A DNA stretch of 46,832 nt from Crocosphaera sp. (GCF_030064895.1 NZ_JASJEB010000123.1:1-46832), one strand, 5' to 3'; shown: positions 17,006 through 27,207, counted from the stretch's first letter. The notes: a model not told the origin generated them from the sequence alone. A program made the numbers and translations.

Positions 17006-18922
17006 ATGACCATTTTAACCTTACGATCAGTTAAAAAAGATTTCGGTATCAAAGAAATTTTAAAAGAGGCAACCTTTAGTTTAGAAGAAGGGGATAAAGT
17101 TGGTTTAATTGGTACTAATGGCTCAGGAAAATCCACCCTACTGAAAATTATAGCAGGATTGGAACCCATTGATGGAGGAGAACTATGGGTTAACTCTGGG
17201 ACTAAAATTGTTTATCTACCCCAACAACCCAATTTAGACGAAAATCTAACTGTTTTAGAACAGGTTTTTGCTGACTGTGGGGAACAAATGGCATTAATTA
17301 AAGAGTACGAAGAAATCTCTCATAAATTAGCCCATAACCCCCAAGAAACTGATAGTTTAATGTCCCGTTTATCGGCAGTTACTCAAAAAATTGAAAGCTT
17401 AGACGCTTGGGCATTAGAAACCAACGCTAAAATTGTTTTAAGTCAATTAGGAATCGATAACTTTGAGGCAAAAATTGGCGATTTATCGGGAGGATATCGG
17501 AAAAGAATCGCCTTAGCGTCTGGATTATTATCAGAACCAGATGCCTTATTAATGGATGAACCTACCAACCATTTAGACGCTATGTCCGTAGAATGGTTAC
17601 AAAGTTATTTAAACCGTTATTCTGGGGCATTATTATTAATTACCCATGATCGTTACTTCTTAGATAAAGTCACTAATCGTATCCTAGAAATTGATCGAGG
17701 TGACTTCTATGGTTATGCAGGAAATTACTCTTATTTTTTAGAAAAAAAAGCAGATGTAGAAGCCTCAGAAATTAGTAGTCAAAAGAAACGCGCAGGAGTA
17801 TTAAGACGAGAATTAGAATGGTTAAAACGAGGACCAAAAGCCAGAAGTACCAAACAAAAAGCCCGTATTGATCGCATTCAAGATATGCAAAATAAAGAGT
17901 TTAGACAAACTCAAGGAAAAGTTGAAATTAGTACCGCTAGTCGTCGTATTGGTAAAAAAGTTATTGAACTAGAAAACATAAATAAAGCCTATAATAACCG
18001 TATTTTAATTGAAGATTTTACTTACATTTTTAGCCCTCAAGATAGGGTGGGAATTATTGGCAAAAATGGGGCCGGTAAGTCCACTTTAATGAATATTATC
18101 ACAGGAAGAATTGACCCCGATTCAGGACAAGTAGATATTGGTCCAACCATTCATTTTGGTTATTTTGATCAGCACTCAGAAGATTTATTAGTTAATGAAG
18201 AACAGCGAGTTATTGATTATTTAAAAGACGTAGCCGAGTTAGTCAAAACGGCAGACGGTAGAGTTATTACTGCTTCTCAAATGTTAGAAAGATTCTTATT
18301 TCCTCCCAACCAACAATATGCACCAATTCATAAACTATCAGGAGGAGAAAAAAGAAGATTATTTCTATTACAAGTATTAATGAGTGCGCCCAATGTCTTA
18401 ATATTAGACGAACCAACAAACGATTTAGATGTACAAACCTTAGCCGTTTTAGAGGAATATCTAGAAGAATTTAATGGCTGTGTTATTGTTGTTTCTCACG
18501 ATCGCTACTTTTTAGACAGAACAGTTGACACTATTTTTGCCTTAGAAGAAGGAGGAAATATTAAACAATATCCTGGTAATTATTCAGTGTATCTAGACTA
18601 TAAAAAAGCACAGGAAGAAAAAGAAAAAAATGAACAAAATAAAACAATTTCTCAAGATAATAAATCTTCAAAAACCATTAAAAATACTCAATCTAAACAG
18701 TCCAATAAACTCACATTTAAAGAAAAATATGAATATAAAGACCTAGAAGAAAATATACCCTTACTAGAAGCAGAAAAAGAAAAATTAGAAGCAGATTTAT
18801 ATAACAATCCTCCGACAGATTTTGCCCAAATGCAAACCCTAACTGAACGATTATCTAACTTAGTTGAAGAGATTGACACAGCGACAGAAAGATGGTTAGA
18901 ATTAGCAGAAAAAGAGGGTTGA
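17006..18922 (+). CDS. ABC-F ribosome-associated ATPase (Uup-like)
   Basis: 638 residues, two ATP-binding cassettes with no membrane domain. Cassette 1: Walker A GTNGSGKST, signature LSGGYRKRIALA, Walker B LLMDEPTNHLD. Cassette 2: Walker A GKNGAGKST, signature LSGGEKRRLFLL, Walker B LILDEPTNDLD. Between them is the linker with EWLKRGPKARSTKQKARIDR. The end (about 545-638) is a Lys/Glu-rich coiled coil as in Uup. ABC-F proteins act at the ribosome E site; Uup is linked to ribosome and DNA repair phenotypes. Start chosen at ATG 17006, directly after the previous stop. Confidence 0.9.
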   Translation: MTILTLRSVKKDFGIKEILKEATFSLEEGDKVGLIGTNGSGKSTLLKIIAGLEPIDGGELWVNSGTKIVYLPQQPNLDENLTVLEQVFADCGEQMALIKEYEEISHKLAHNPQETDSLMSRLSAVTQKIESLDAWALETNAKIVLSQLGIDNFEAKIGDLSGGYRKRIALASGLLSEPDALLMDEPTNHLDAMSVEWLQSYLNRYSGALLLITHDRYFLDKVTNRILEIDRGDFYGYAGNYSYFLEKKADVEASEISSQKKRAGVLRRELEWLKRGPKARSTKQKARIDRIQDMQNKEFRQTQGKVEISTASRRIGKKVIELENINKAYNNRILIEDFTYIFSPQDRVGIIGKNGAGKSTLMNIITGRIDPDSGQVDIGPTIHFGYFDQHSEDLLVNEEQRVIDYLKDVAELVKTADGRVITASQMLERFLFPPNQQYAPIHKLSGGEKRRLFLLQVLMSAPNVLILDEPTNDLDVQTLAVLEEYLEEFNGCVIVVSHDRYFLDRTVDTIFALEEGGNIKQYPGNYSVYLDYKKAQEEKEKNEQNKTISQDNKSSKTIKNTQSKQSNKLTFKEKYEYKDLEENIPLLEAEKEKLEADLYNNPPTDFAQMQTLTERLSNLVEEIDTATERWLELAEKEG

Positions 18923-18933
18923 CAAATAAGTTA

Positions 18934-21900
18934 TTACTCATCTTGGAGATCATCAATAGCCGCAATAACGAAAGAAGCAGCAGGATGAGAAAGTAAAGAA
19001 TCAAGTGCAGCAAGACTTCCTGCTTTGGCCGCACTAAGTAGTTTTTGGGTCAATGAAGAGTTCTGCTCAATCACATCGATAGCTTCGACTGCAAAAATTT
19101 TTTTCTCCTTCTTACTTTCACTAGGATAAGTTTCACTGAGTTGATCAAGAATCGTTTGAATTTGTTTAGCAGCTTCGGCAAGGTCTTGGGATGGTGCTTC
19201 GTTATATTGTTGTCCTATTGCTTGTGATTGATCATTAAGTGTGGTGTCAACCATCCCAACGGAGTCATTGAAAGTGTAGTTTTTAGTAGTGTTAGAAGCT
19301 TCAGGTTGATTAGTAGGATTAGACATATATTCTGCTTGTTGTAGATATACATTCTCAGCATTTATTATTGTAGTATCACCATTGCTAAGTTGTTCACTCG
19401 TTTGGAATGATTTCTTTTTATCTCGGTCTAATTCCTGTTGTAAGGCACTTTCAGCAATAGGTTTATTTTCTCTCAAATCTCGTTCAAAAGGTAAATTTAC
19501 ACCATCAATTAATCCACGAACATTGACCATTTCATAACTTAGCTGACATTCAACTTCCAATCGACCCCTATTTAACCGTCTATGCAAATCTTCCAAAGCA
19601 TAAGCATAAGGTTCATCACTCCCATCACATAATGAGCAATTACAAGGCACTAGGGTTTTGTATTTTAGATATTCAAAAGAACGATGAATTTTCTCTAGTT
19701 CATAATTAACAACAGCTAATAGTTCTTTCTGGCGACTACCACTGATTCTTACCCTAATTTCCTTTTTATTATAATTTTCAATAACTTCAGCACGGGTTTG
19801 ATTTTTCCATAGAACAACTCCACTTTTCCAAACTAATTGCTGCTTTTCAATCCAAGGATGTGTCTCAACAATGAAACGAGTTAAAATTCCTTTCGGCATG
19901 AAATCATATTCATAGCGTAAGATCAGATTATGAGAATTATCCCAGTGATATATTGGTGTATCCGAATTCAGTAGTTGTGGTGCGATATATTCTTGAGGAC
20001 GGTTAGGGATAGGATAACAAAGCTTAAAACGCATCATTAATTGTAGTAATTCCTGTCTCATTGTTTCATATTGATTATCCTTCCAAATATCAGCTAAATC
20101 CCCTTGACTAAAACATCCTAAGTTGGCAAGAACAGCTTGATTATCTAATACTTGATAAACAGCAGTGGTTCCCCATTCAGGTTTGAGAATAATATAATGT
20201 TTGAGAGTTGGATCTTCTTGGAAATGGAGACAAATTCCTAGATCATGTAGATAACGACTCAACCTCAGCATATCTTGACGATCTCTTAGTTGATTGACTT
20301 GACAAAGTTGATAATATTCTTCCAGGGTTATATAGTTACGGGAATCATTTTCTAAAGCAGAACGAACTCTGACCCAAACTTTAGGTAAAGGAGAAGCATC
20401 ACCAACATGAGGTAGATTAGTTATAGAAAATTCAATAGCTTTTTTAATCTCTTGTAAACCACGATTAGTAGCTAAATTAGTGGAAAAAACTTCTTTAAGA
20501 TTAGGAAATTCAGAACGGAATTGAGGCGCATTAACTAAGCATTGACGGTCTTCTTTTTCATTTTTAATAATAAAAATCGGACTTTGACCACTGAGTAATT
20601 CAGCAACTTTAAGCCACCAATAAAAATTAGTATTTTCTTCACGAGTATCGGCAACTAACAGATAAAGAGAACGCTCAGTCAAGAAAAATTGATGAGTTTG
20701 ATGATAGATTTCTTGTCCCCCAAAGTCCCAAATATTAACACGAAAGTCATGACCATTGGGGAGAGGTATTTTCCATTGAAGAACATCTATTCCTTCAGTA
20801 GACTTTTCCCGATCAACAAGCTCATAGTTTTCATCCAGAAGTTTTTTAGCTAAAGAAGTTTTTCCCGCGCCTCCTTGACCTATAATTAATAATTTAGCTT
20901 CATAAAGAGGTTCAGTTTCATTGGGATCTAGTATCCGAAAATAAAAATCAAGTATTTCTTTGACATCCCCAGGATCTTCCCATAATTCTTTTCCTCCTAA
21001 AATTTCAGGCGGAATAGGAACAGGATTATATCTTAAGTCTAATTGTTTGAGTTGTTTTAATTGTCCTATTTCTGCTGGTAAACTACTCAGTTGATTATCT
21101 GAGAGGTCAAGTTTTTGAAGAGTGGTTAATTGGACTATTCCTGCTGGTAAACTACTCAGTTGATTATATGAGAGGTCAAGTTTTTGAAGAGTGGTTAATT
21201 GGACTATTTCTGCTGGTAAACTACTCAGTTGATTATCTGAGAGGTCAAGTTTTTGAAGAGAGGTTAATTGTCCTACTTCTGCTGGTAAACTACTCAGTCT
21301 ATTATATGAGAGGTAAAGTTCTTGAAGAGAGGTTAATTGTCCTACTTCTGCTGGTAAACTACTCAGTTTATTATCTGAGAGGTCAAGTTCTTGAAGAGAG
21401 GTTAATTGTCCTACTTCTGCTGGTAAACTACTCAGTTTATTATCTGAGAGGTCAAGTTTTTGAAGAGAGGTTAATTGTCCTACTTCTGCTGGTAAACTAC
21501 TCAGTTTATTATCTGAGAGGTCAAATTTTTGAAGAGTGGTTAATTGGACTATTTCTGCTGGTAAACTACTCAGTTTATTATCTGAGAGGTAAAGTTCTTG
21601 AAGAGTGGTTAATTGTCCTATTTCTGCTGGTAAACTACTCAGTTTATTATATCTGAGGTCAAGTTTTTGAAGAGTGGTTAATTGTCCTATTTCTGCTGGT
21701 AAACTACTCAGTTTATTATATCTGAGGTCAAGTTTTTGAAGAGTGGTTAATTGTCCTATTTCTGCTGGTAAACTACTCAGTTGATTATATGAGAGGTTAA
21801 GTTGTTGAAGAGTGGTTAATTGGACTACTTCTGCTGGTAAACTACTCAGTTTATTAGATGAGAAGTTAAGTTTTTGAAAAGTGGTTAATTGGACTACTTC

Positions 21901-22167
21901 TGCTGGTAAACTACTCAGTTTATTCAATGAGAGGTCAAGTTGTTGAAGAGTGGTTAATTGTCCTATTTCTGCTGGTAAAGAAGTAAGATTATTACGTCCC
22001 CATTCTCTTGTTTCTTCATCCCATTTTCCCAAGATCAAAGTCTTGAGTTTAGTCAAGTTACCAATTTGTGGTGGTAACTCTCTTAACTCCAGTCCCGATA
22101 AGTCGAGTTCTTCCCACTCCTCTGTTGCTGCTTGCTCAATTAGACTCAGTAATTCGTTATTAGTCAC
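18934..22167 (-). CDS. Roco protein (LRR-Roc-COR)
   Basis: 1077 residues. Residues ~20-382 are leucine-rich repeats, including 14 almost identical 23-residue units (LSSLPAEIGQLTTLQKLDL type). A Ras-like Roc GTPase follows: P-loop GQGGAGKTS near residue 430, G3 IWDFGGQE, G4-like KNEKED. The COR dimerisation domain (VWVRVRSAL onwards, about 600-870) follows, with a Cys-rich turn CNCSLCDGSDE. The tail from about 950 is a helical segment (EAAKQIQTILDQLSETYP, then FAVEAIDVIEQ) shared by several cyanobacterial signalling proteins. Roco proteins are GTP-driven dimer switches; the bacterial target is unknown. Confidence 0.9.
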   Translation of the reverse strand: MTNNELLSLIEQAATEEWEELDLSGLELRELPPQIGNLTKLKTLILGKWDEETREWGRNNLTSLPAEIGQLTTLQQLDLSLNKLSSLPAEVVQLTTFQKLNFSSNKLSSLPAEVVQLTTLQQLNLSYNQLSSLPAEIGQLTTLQKLDLRYNKLSSLPAEIGQLTTLQKLDLRYNKLSSLPAEIGQLTTLQELYLSDNKLSSLPAEIVQLTTLQKFDLSDNKLSSLPAEVGQLTSLQKLDLSDNKLSSLPAEVGQLTSLQELDLSDNKLSSLPAEVGQLTSLQELYLSYNRLSSLPAEVGQLTSLQKLDLSDNQLSSLPAEIVQLTTLQKLDLSYNQLSSLPAGIVQLTTLQKLDLSDNQLSSLPAEIGQLKQLKQLDLRYNPVPIPPEILGGKELWEDPGDVKEILDFYFRILDPNETEPLYEAKLLIIGQGGAGKTSLAKKLLDENYELVDREKSTEGIDVLQWKIPLPNGHDFRVNIWDFGGQEIYHQTHQFFLTERSLYLLVADTREENTNFYWWLKVAELLSGQSPIFIIKNEKEDRQCLVNAPQFRSEFPNLKEVFSTNLATNRGLQEIKKAIEFSITNLPHVGDASPLPKVWVRVRSALENDSRNYITLEEYYQLCQVNQLRDRQDMLRLSRYLHDLGICLHFQEDPTLKHYIILKPEWGTTAVYQVLDNQAVLANLGCFSQGDLADIWKDNQYETMRQELLQLMMRFKLCYPIPNRPQEYIAPQLLNSDTPIYHWDNSHNLILRYEYDFMPKGILTRFIVETHPWIEKQQLVWKSGVVLWKNQTRAEVIENYNKKEIRVRISGSRQKELLAVVNYELEKIHRSFEYLKYKTLVPCNCSLCDGSDEPYAYALEDLHRRLNRGRLEVECQLSYEMVNVRGLIDGVNLPFERDLRENKPIAESALQQELDRDKKKSFQTSEQLSNGDTTIINAENVYLQQAEYMSNPTNQPEASNTTKNYTFNDSVGMVDTTLNDQSQAIGQQYNEAPSQDLAEAAKQIQTILDQLSETYPSESKKEKKIFAVEAIDVIEQNSSLTQKLLSAAKAGSLAALDSLLSHPAASFVIAAIDDLQDE
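21022..21990 (-). repeat. 69-bp tandem array encoding LRR units
   Basis: Fourteen 69-base units lie head to tail, each encoding a 23-residue LRR, many almost identical at the DNA level. The sameness suggests recent unequal crossing-over. A long counter-strand frame (21168-21656) exists only because of this periodicity. Confidence 0.85.
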
Positions 22168-22500
22168 AGTATCCTTCCCTGTTTTCTGGATTGCAGATTG
22201 TAGATTATCTCCACCACTGCTTTTTGTAGCAGATAATTAAATTCTAAACTCTTTGAACGGTATCGAGAAAAGGAAAAACGCAAGCAACTAAAGAAATCGG
22301 TTAAGGAGTTTCGCGTTGACAAAAAAGCATAGATGTGGTTGTGGAAGAAAAAGTATTAATTCACTTTGGGGAACGAAGTTCGTTTCCCAAAATAAATTTA
22401 GATGTAGTTCGATTTTTTGTGTTACAACGAATCCAATAGGGTTTCGATTCTTTTTTGTCGAGGATATATTCTTTTGCCATACTACAAGTCCATCTTGGAT
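22168..22500. other. Spacer with palindromic hairpin
   Basis: 333 bases between the Roco gene and the phage-like block, with no supported gene. A near-perfect palindrome lies at 22365-22391 (TTTGGGGAACGAA and TTCGTTTCCCAAA around one base); it may end the baseplate transcript. A plus-strand run of basic codons at 22237-22332 (FERYREKEKRKQLKKSVKEF) has no start and is probably chance or a scrap. This may be one edge of the phage-derived block, but no att repeat could be fixed. Confidence 0.45.
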
Positions 22501-25359
22501 CTAAACAATAATTGGAACACCATTGCAGAAGCAACCACTCGGATTGACTTCAAAAGTTGTGATAGGAGTAAAAGTACCATTGACCCTAGTACCAACGGAT
22601 AATTGAATTCTATCCCCCTCAATATTAAGTTCAGCAGCAGCCGACGATAAGCTATCCCCTCCAATCATCCGTAAATTTTTACCAAAGTCCATCAATGTTT
22701 CGTTAGAACTAATACGAAAAACGCGATCGCTAGGGACATCATCAGAAACAATCTCAAAATGTGGCCCATTAGCCGTTTTAACTTCAAAACGATCGCTTTT
22801 CGCTTTAACTGTAGTTCCAAACCCTATGCTTGCACCAGGCGATCGCAACATTGCCTCTTTAATGGTTAAAACAAGTTGTGAGCCTATATCTTGCTTACCA
22901 CCAGGTGCGGACAAGGTGATCTCCTTCGGGGTCATTCGCTGGTACGTCCCTCCCCCTTTAGGGCAGCCGGCAGTTAAGTAAACTTCTTTCTGCTCTACCT
23001 TAATGCAGCTACCAGCATTACGCTTTCTGCCTGGGGATAACAACTCAATCATTTCTTGATCAATGACGACGGAACTACCCAACCCCCCACCAGCACCAGG
23101 GGCTTTGATCTCAACTTGCTTCGCATCCATCTTGACTGATGAGCCAATTCCTTTCTCGCCCCCTGGTGTTTGTAGTTTTAAATCCTCTTGAGTGACCTCA
23201 ACTTTTGAACCCAGTCCGTGCTTCCCTAGTGGCCCTGCTAACACTATTTTCTTGCGATCGCCTTCTATCAAACCGCCATTATTGCCCCCTGTGGCAGACA
23301 TCCTAAATCTGTCCTTATTGGCGAAGCTATTAGCTCCCTTGTAGCTAGGATTAATTTCGTCAATTAATTTGTTGAAATCCCCTGCTTTTTTCTCCCCAAA
23401 ATTCCCATTCAGACTCCCAGTTATTTCTTTGATTAAGTTCGGAATAACCTCTTGCGAGACGTTGAGGATTAAAATGCTTATTTCCTGTCTCACGTTATCC
23501 ATTAATACGTATTCAGGCTCTATTACCTTTGTCTCAAAATCACTGGTATCATAAAACTCTGAAATCACTTGGATATAAGATGGAATATTACTTAAATCAG
23601 GAACATCTACCACATCTTTTAAGCCGATCAAAGCCTGAATTAATAGCAATGTATCCTCAGCTTTTTCTTGCTGTCCTGTACTAAAATCGAAATCCTCAAT
23701 TAGAGTATCTAGCAACTTGAATATTTCTAGCCCAAACTTCTCTTCTAAAAGTTTATTGTCTGCGATCGCCTTCAAGTTCCTGTCAATAAATGTATTAATC
23801 TCCCCCATAAATCCATTCACTTCATCCATAATATTTTCTATGAAAGTCATAACACCATCTAGACTTTCAATGAAGGTGTTAACCCCTAGCAATCCCGTGG
23901 GGGGTAGCACCCCTTCTAGTAGCTCTAAAATAGGCTGAGCGGAAGATTCTATCTCTTCAGGGATAAGTCGTTGTAGTGATTCTTCTAATCCCATTACCCC
24001 ATCTAAATCCTCTAGATTCCTGATAAATTCAAGCCCAGGAATATCATCAATTCCAAAAGGTAATTGTAAGTCAGATATTGACCCAAAGGGGAGTTGATCA
24101 AATAAGTCAAAGGCAACTAAAGAAGATATAGAAGCAGCCCCACCTGGAATTAAAAGATCGGCGATCGCGTTAATATTGTCCTGTTCTGTTCCTTCTGCAA
24201 AAAAGTCTAAAAGTTGGTTTAATTTATCAACTAATGCTCCTGTATCCAAGTTCTTAATATCCAGTTCAGTTCCCTCTAATTCTTTGAGAAGAATGTTGTA
24301 TAGTTCTTCCCCTTCTTTTCCTCTAACTCCTGTTTCTTTAAGAACGGTCAATAACCGCTCAATCTGACTATCTCGTATCATATCAATTTGCCCCATAACA
24401 TCTTCCCCTAACTCTTGAGGGGAAAACCTTTCTCTTATCTTTTCAACATCTTTTTTCCCTTGAGGAACAACCGATAAGTTCTCGATAACCTTAAGGAGTA
24501 AATCGTTTAAATCTGAAATGAAAAGCCACGGTTGTTCTACTTCCGGCAAGATGTCTGCAATCTCAGTTAACTGTTCTATTAAAGTTTGTATCCTATTAAA
24601 AGCTCCCCCCAGATTTCTTTGTAATTGCTCAGCCAATTGACTGGATGGAGATGCTTGGCCAGTAGTCGTTAAACCGTTATGATCTAACCTAACCTCCGGC
24701 TGCCCTTTCCCCTTCATAAAAACTGCCCCATTGTCGCCCACGGTTATACTTCCTCCATCGGCGTTACGCACATCTGTTACTCCCTCTTTTGATATGGTTA
24801 TGGAAGCCTTGGGGTTTCCTGTCGTTATATCCCCGTCAGGGCGAATCTGGGTAAATGCTCCTCCTCTGGTTTGGACTGTATAAGTTCCGTCGCTATCTGT
24901 GTATACAGTGGTTCCATTAGGGTAGGTTTTTACATGACGAATATTTTCATCGTCTGTCATTTCTATGATTTGATTTCTCGTATGGGTTCCATACACCTTG
25001 TTGCTAGGATCTGCTGTGGGAGAAGGACGACTTTTTCTGCTGTGTAAACAGGCGATCGCAACACATTGTGTCATGTCGTTGAAACAGGGAATAAGTAAAA
25101 CTTGACTACCAACTTCAATCGGGAAATTTTGTCCTCCCGAGTCTCCTGATAAGACAAAAGGTACTGCTAATTCTACCCATCCATCCACTCCATTAGGTAA
25201 TATTTCACCAGGGGCAATCTTGTCACAAATAACCTGAATTCTTCCTAGTTTTTCGGGATCATCCAATGATGCAATTCGTCCAATTAATGCAGAGAAAAAG
25301 TTTTCTATATAGCTATCAGGACTTTTTGGGTTAGTTATTTTTTCAAGTTGGTTAGCCAT
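22501..25359 (-). CDS. Phage baseplate spike protein (gpV/gp5-like)
   Basis: 952 residues. N-terminal OB-fold of baseplate hub/spike proteins: ALIGRIASLDDPEKLGRIQV, VDGWVELAVPF, IEVGSQVLLIPCF. Next is a beta-rich spike stalk (YPNGTTVYTDSDGTYTV, GGSITVGDNGAVFMKGKG). Residues ~235-650 are a long helical insertion rich in Leu, Asp and Ile. From ~690 about seven 22-residue repeats follow (GLGSKVEVTQEDLKL, GIGSSVKMDAKQVEI, GLGSSVVIDQEMIEL and similar), fitting a beta-helical needle. Such proteins tip contractile-tail baseplates. The large helical insertion is unusual. Confidence 0.75.
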   Translation of the reverse strand: MANQLEKITNPKSPDSYIENFFSALIGRIASLDDPEKLGRIQVICDKIAPGEILPNGVDGWVELAVPFVLSGDSGGQNFPIEVGSQVLLIPCFNDMTQCVAIACLHSRKSRPSPTADPSNKVYGTHTRNQIIEMTDDENIRHVKTYPNGTTVYTDSDGTYTVQTRGGAFTQIRPDGDITTGNPKASITISKEGVTDVRNADGGSITVGDNGAVFMKGKGQPEVRLDHNGLTTTGQASPSSQLAEQLQRNLGGAFNRIQTLIEQLTEIADILPEVEQPWLFISDLNDLLLKVIENLSVVPQGKKDVEKIRERFSPQELGEDVMGQIDMIRDSQIERLLTVLKETGVRGKEGEELYNILLKELEGTELDIKNLDTGALVDKLNQLLDFFAEGTEQDNINAIADLLIPGGAASISSLVAFDLFDQLPFGSISDLQLPFGIDDIPGLEFIRNLEDLDGVMGLEESLQRLIPEEIESSAQPILELLEGVLPPTGLLGVNTFIESLDGVMTFIENIMDEVNGFMGEINTFIDRNLKAIADNKLLEEKFGLEIFKLLDTLIEDFDFSTGQQEKAEDTLLLIQALIGLKDVVDVPDLSNIPSYIQVISEFYDTSDFETKVIEPEYVLMDNVRQEISILILNVSQEVIPNLIKEITGSLNGNFGEKKAGDFNKLIDEINPSYKGANSFANKDRFRMSATGGNNGGLIEGDRKKIVLAGPLGKHGLGSKVEVTQEDLKLQTPGGEKGIGSSVKMDAKQVEIKAPGAGGGLGSSVVIDQEMIELLSPGRKRNAGSCIKVEQKEVYLTAGCPKGGGTYQRMTPKEITLSAPGGKQDIGSQLVLTIKEAMLRSPGASIGFGTTVKAKSDRFEVKTANGPHFEIVSDDVPSDRVFRISSNETLMDFGKNLRMIGGDSLSSAAAELNIEGDRIQLSVGTRVNGTFTPITTFEVNPSGCFCNGVPIIV

Positions 25360-25608
25360 TTATGTTATTGATTGTTGTTAAAATCTAATTACTTTAATAT
25401 TTTATATTGTTAATCTAAAAAGATAAAGTGTTGAATCTAAAGATAATGTCTTGATTTAATTGATACTAATTAACTTGAAAAAGCGAAAAGTAAGCTTGCA
25501 GAAATGTCTAGTTTACTGGGGGAAGATGACTGTGAAATCATAAGGGCAAACACAGCAATACATCTTCTAGAATCTATAAAATAGGTTAGTTTTATAACGC
25601 TAAAACAT

Positions 25609-25637
25609 TTGTATTATGGAGTAATACAAGATATAAT
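25609..25637 (+). promoter_or_regulatory. Promoter of the 501-aa gene
   Basis: TTGTAT (25609-25614) and TATAAT (25632-25637) are separated by 17 bases, ending 28 bases before the ATG at 25666. The spacer 25360-25665 holds nothing else recognised. Confidence 0.6.
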
Positions 25638-25665
25638 ATAAGTATACTAAGCAGGTAAATTAGCT

Positions 25666-27171
25666 ATGAAATTACAACAAATTCACAAACTGTTAAATCG
25701 CTTCAATCCGACTGCCGAATATGTGCAAATTTCTATTATTCCTCAAAAGGGAATGGTTTTGAAATATATGTCGGGAAAATATCAAGTTACCTCAACTTTA
25801 GACGTTGAAGTAGATGCGATCGCTCAAATGAAAGTATTGTCTTCTACTCTTAAAAAAGAAGCAGATACCTTTGCAGAAGAATTGCTTACAGAGGCAATAC
25901 AAAAAGTCTCTTTAAATGAGAACATTCTGTCTTTTTCTAGTAAGAAAAAAAAGGTTTCAACCATAGAAGTTGAAATACCAGAGATGGAGTTTGAAACTCC
26001 CTATGAAGTCACGGCTGAACTAGACCAAAAGACTACTATACGGTTTGGTTATTTGCATCAAGTCTCTTGTAACAACAGCAAACTGCCTAAAGTTATTTTT
26101 GGGGAAATTGTTTCCGACACTCTGAAGTTTTATGGATGCAACGAAACAGAGGTTGCTATTATGAAGTTTGACCTTCTTAATACAAGTTTCGATCCAGATT
26201 CAGACTATTTGCATAATTTTGTTCTACCTTGTGATGTAGTTAGAAGAATTTTGGAGGAGAAAAAGCCTATTTCTATCAGCCTAAGTTCTTGGGATAAAAT
26301 TAAGTTGGAAACCTCCAATCTTTCTATTGAAGTCCCAGTAGAATCTGCACATAAAGGGGTTCAAGTCAATAAAGATTTTACTGTGACCATTGATAACATC
26401 AAAGATGCGATCGCTGATTGTGGTACAGTACCCAAAAAAGTTTCAAAGACAAAAATTGAATCAATTATCAAAGAAATCGGTCGGGTTTGTGCGAAACAAA
26501 ATCCGAGTTTTTATCTTACTTCAGACGCATCTGGACTCGGATGTGGATTCTGGGAAGACAGTTTGAAATATGTTGGGACAACTAAATCAGACAAGTCTAA
26601 TGATCCCTTAAAAGTAGAGCTTTCTTTTCCTAAATCTAAGGCAATTCAAACCTTCTTTGAGGAAAAGAAAACAACTTTTTTCTTTCCTATGCCAGATTCA
26701 GCACAAGCATTTGTGTTAAGTGTACCTGAATGGGAAATATACTTGACTACGATTAAGAACGAAATGATTTATGATCGCCCAGTCGAGCCGGTTCCGATTA
26801 TTTCTGTTCAAGAAGTCGAACCTATAGCTGGTGAAACTGAAGAACAGACAGAATTAAGAAAGATGGAGCAGTTTGCTCTTAACGTACAAGACGTGGTTCA
26901 AGAAGTTCATGAAGTCTATTGTGGTAGTGACGAAGCTGACGATGCAACAGCAGACATTTTAGAAGTTATTGAGTCTCAGCAAGAAAAGCTAGAAGAATTG
27001 GAATTGAAAAACGTTCTGACCGTCAATGACATCGAATCTGCTGTCCTGGCAATTAAAACAACATCAGGACAATATTTTCAATTTGTTTTAGGAGAACCTC
27101 AATCTTACCAAGTTCTTTTTCAACTTGGACAAGCAGAACTTGTCAACAGTGAAGTAGAAAAAGTCTCTTAA
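25666..27171 (+). CDS. Unrecognised 501-aa protein, possibly sliding-clamp-like
   Basis: No motif gives a firm family. Several stretches recall the repeated domains of DNA polymerase sliding clamps: a strand-turn LKFYGCNETEVAIMKFDLL, then FVLPCDVVRRILEEKKPISI and WDKIKLETSNLSIEVPV, and a second set, NPSFYLTSDASGLGCGFWED with a run of strands after it. The C-terminal 120 residues are acidic and helical (EEQTELRKMEQFALNVQDVV). It has its own promoter and a strong terminator, and sits between the spike gene and the connector gene. The clamp idea is fold-level pattern reading only. Confidence 0.6.
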   Translation: MKLQQIHKLLNRFNPTAEYVQISIIPQKGMVLKYMSGKYQVTSTLDVEVDAIAQMKVLSSTLKKEADTFAEELLTEAIQKVSLNENILSFSSKKKKVSTIEVEIPEMEFETPYEVTAELDQKTTIRFGYLHQVSCNNSKLPKVIFGEIVSDTLKFYGCNETEVAIMKFDLLNTSFDPDSDYLHNFVLPCDVVRRILEEKKPISISLSSWDKIKLETSNLSIEVPVESAHKGVQVNKDFTVTIDNIKDAIADCGTVPKKVSKTKIESIIKEIGRVCAKQNPSFYLTSDASGLGCGFWEDSLKYVGTTKSDKSNDPLKVELSFPKSKAIQTFFEEKKTTFFFPMPDSAQAFVLSVPEWEIYLTTIKNEMIYDRPVEPVPIISVQEVEPIAGETEEQTELRKMEQFALNVQDVVQEVHEVYCGSDEADDATADILEVIESQQEKLEELELKNVLTVNDIESAVLAIKTTSGQYFQFVLGEPQSYQVLFQLGQAELVNSEVEKVS

Positions 27172-27180
27172 GAATAACGA

Positions 27181-27207
27181 CACGCACAGAAATGTGCGTG
27201 TTTTTTG
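27181..27207 (+). terminator. Intrinsic terminator of the 501-aa gene
   Basis: CACGCACA and TGTGCGTG pair around GAAA, followed by TTTTTT, ten bases after the stop at 27171. Confidence 0.85.

Noticed and set aside
21168-21656. 162-codon plus-strand frame with regular repeats
   Set aside because: It is the antisense shadow of the 69-bp LRR array; no ribosome site, and the minus-strand protein is clearly real.
21022-21990. Regular repeats that could suggest a CRISPR array
   Set aside because: Units are contiguous, coding, 69 bases long and without unique spacers.
22237-22332. Basic helical reading frame in the spacer
   Set aside because: No start codon or family match and only 32 codons; chance is as likely as a remnant.
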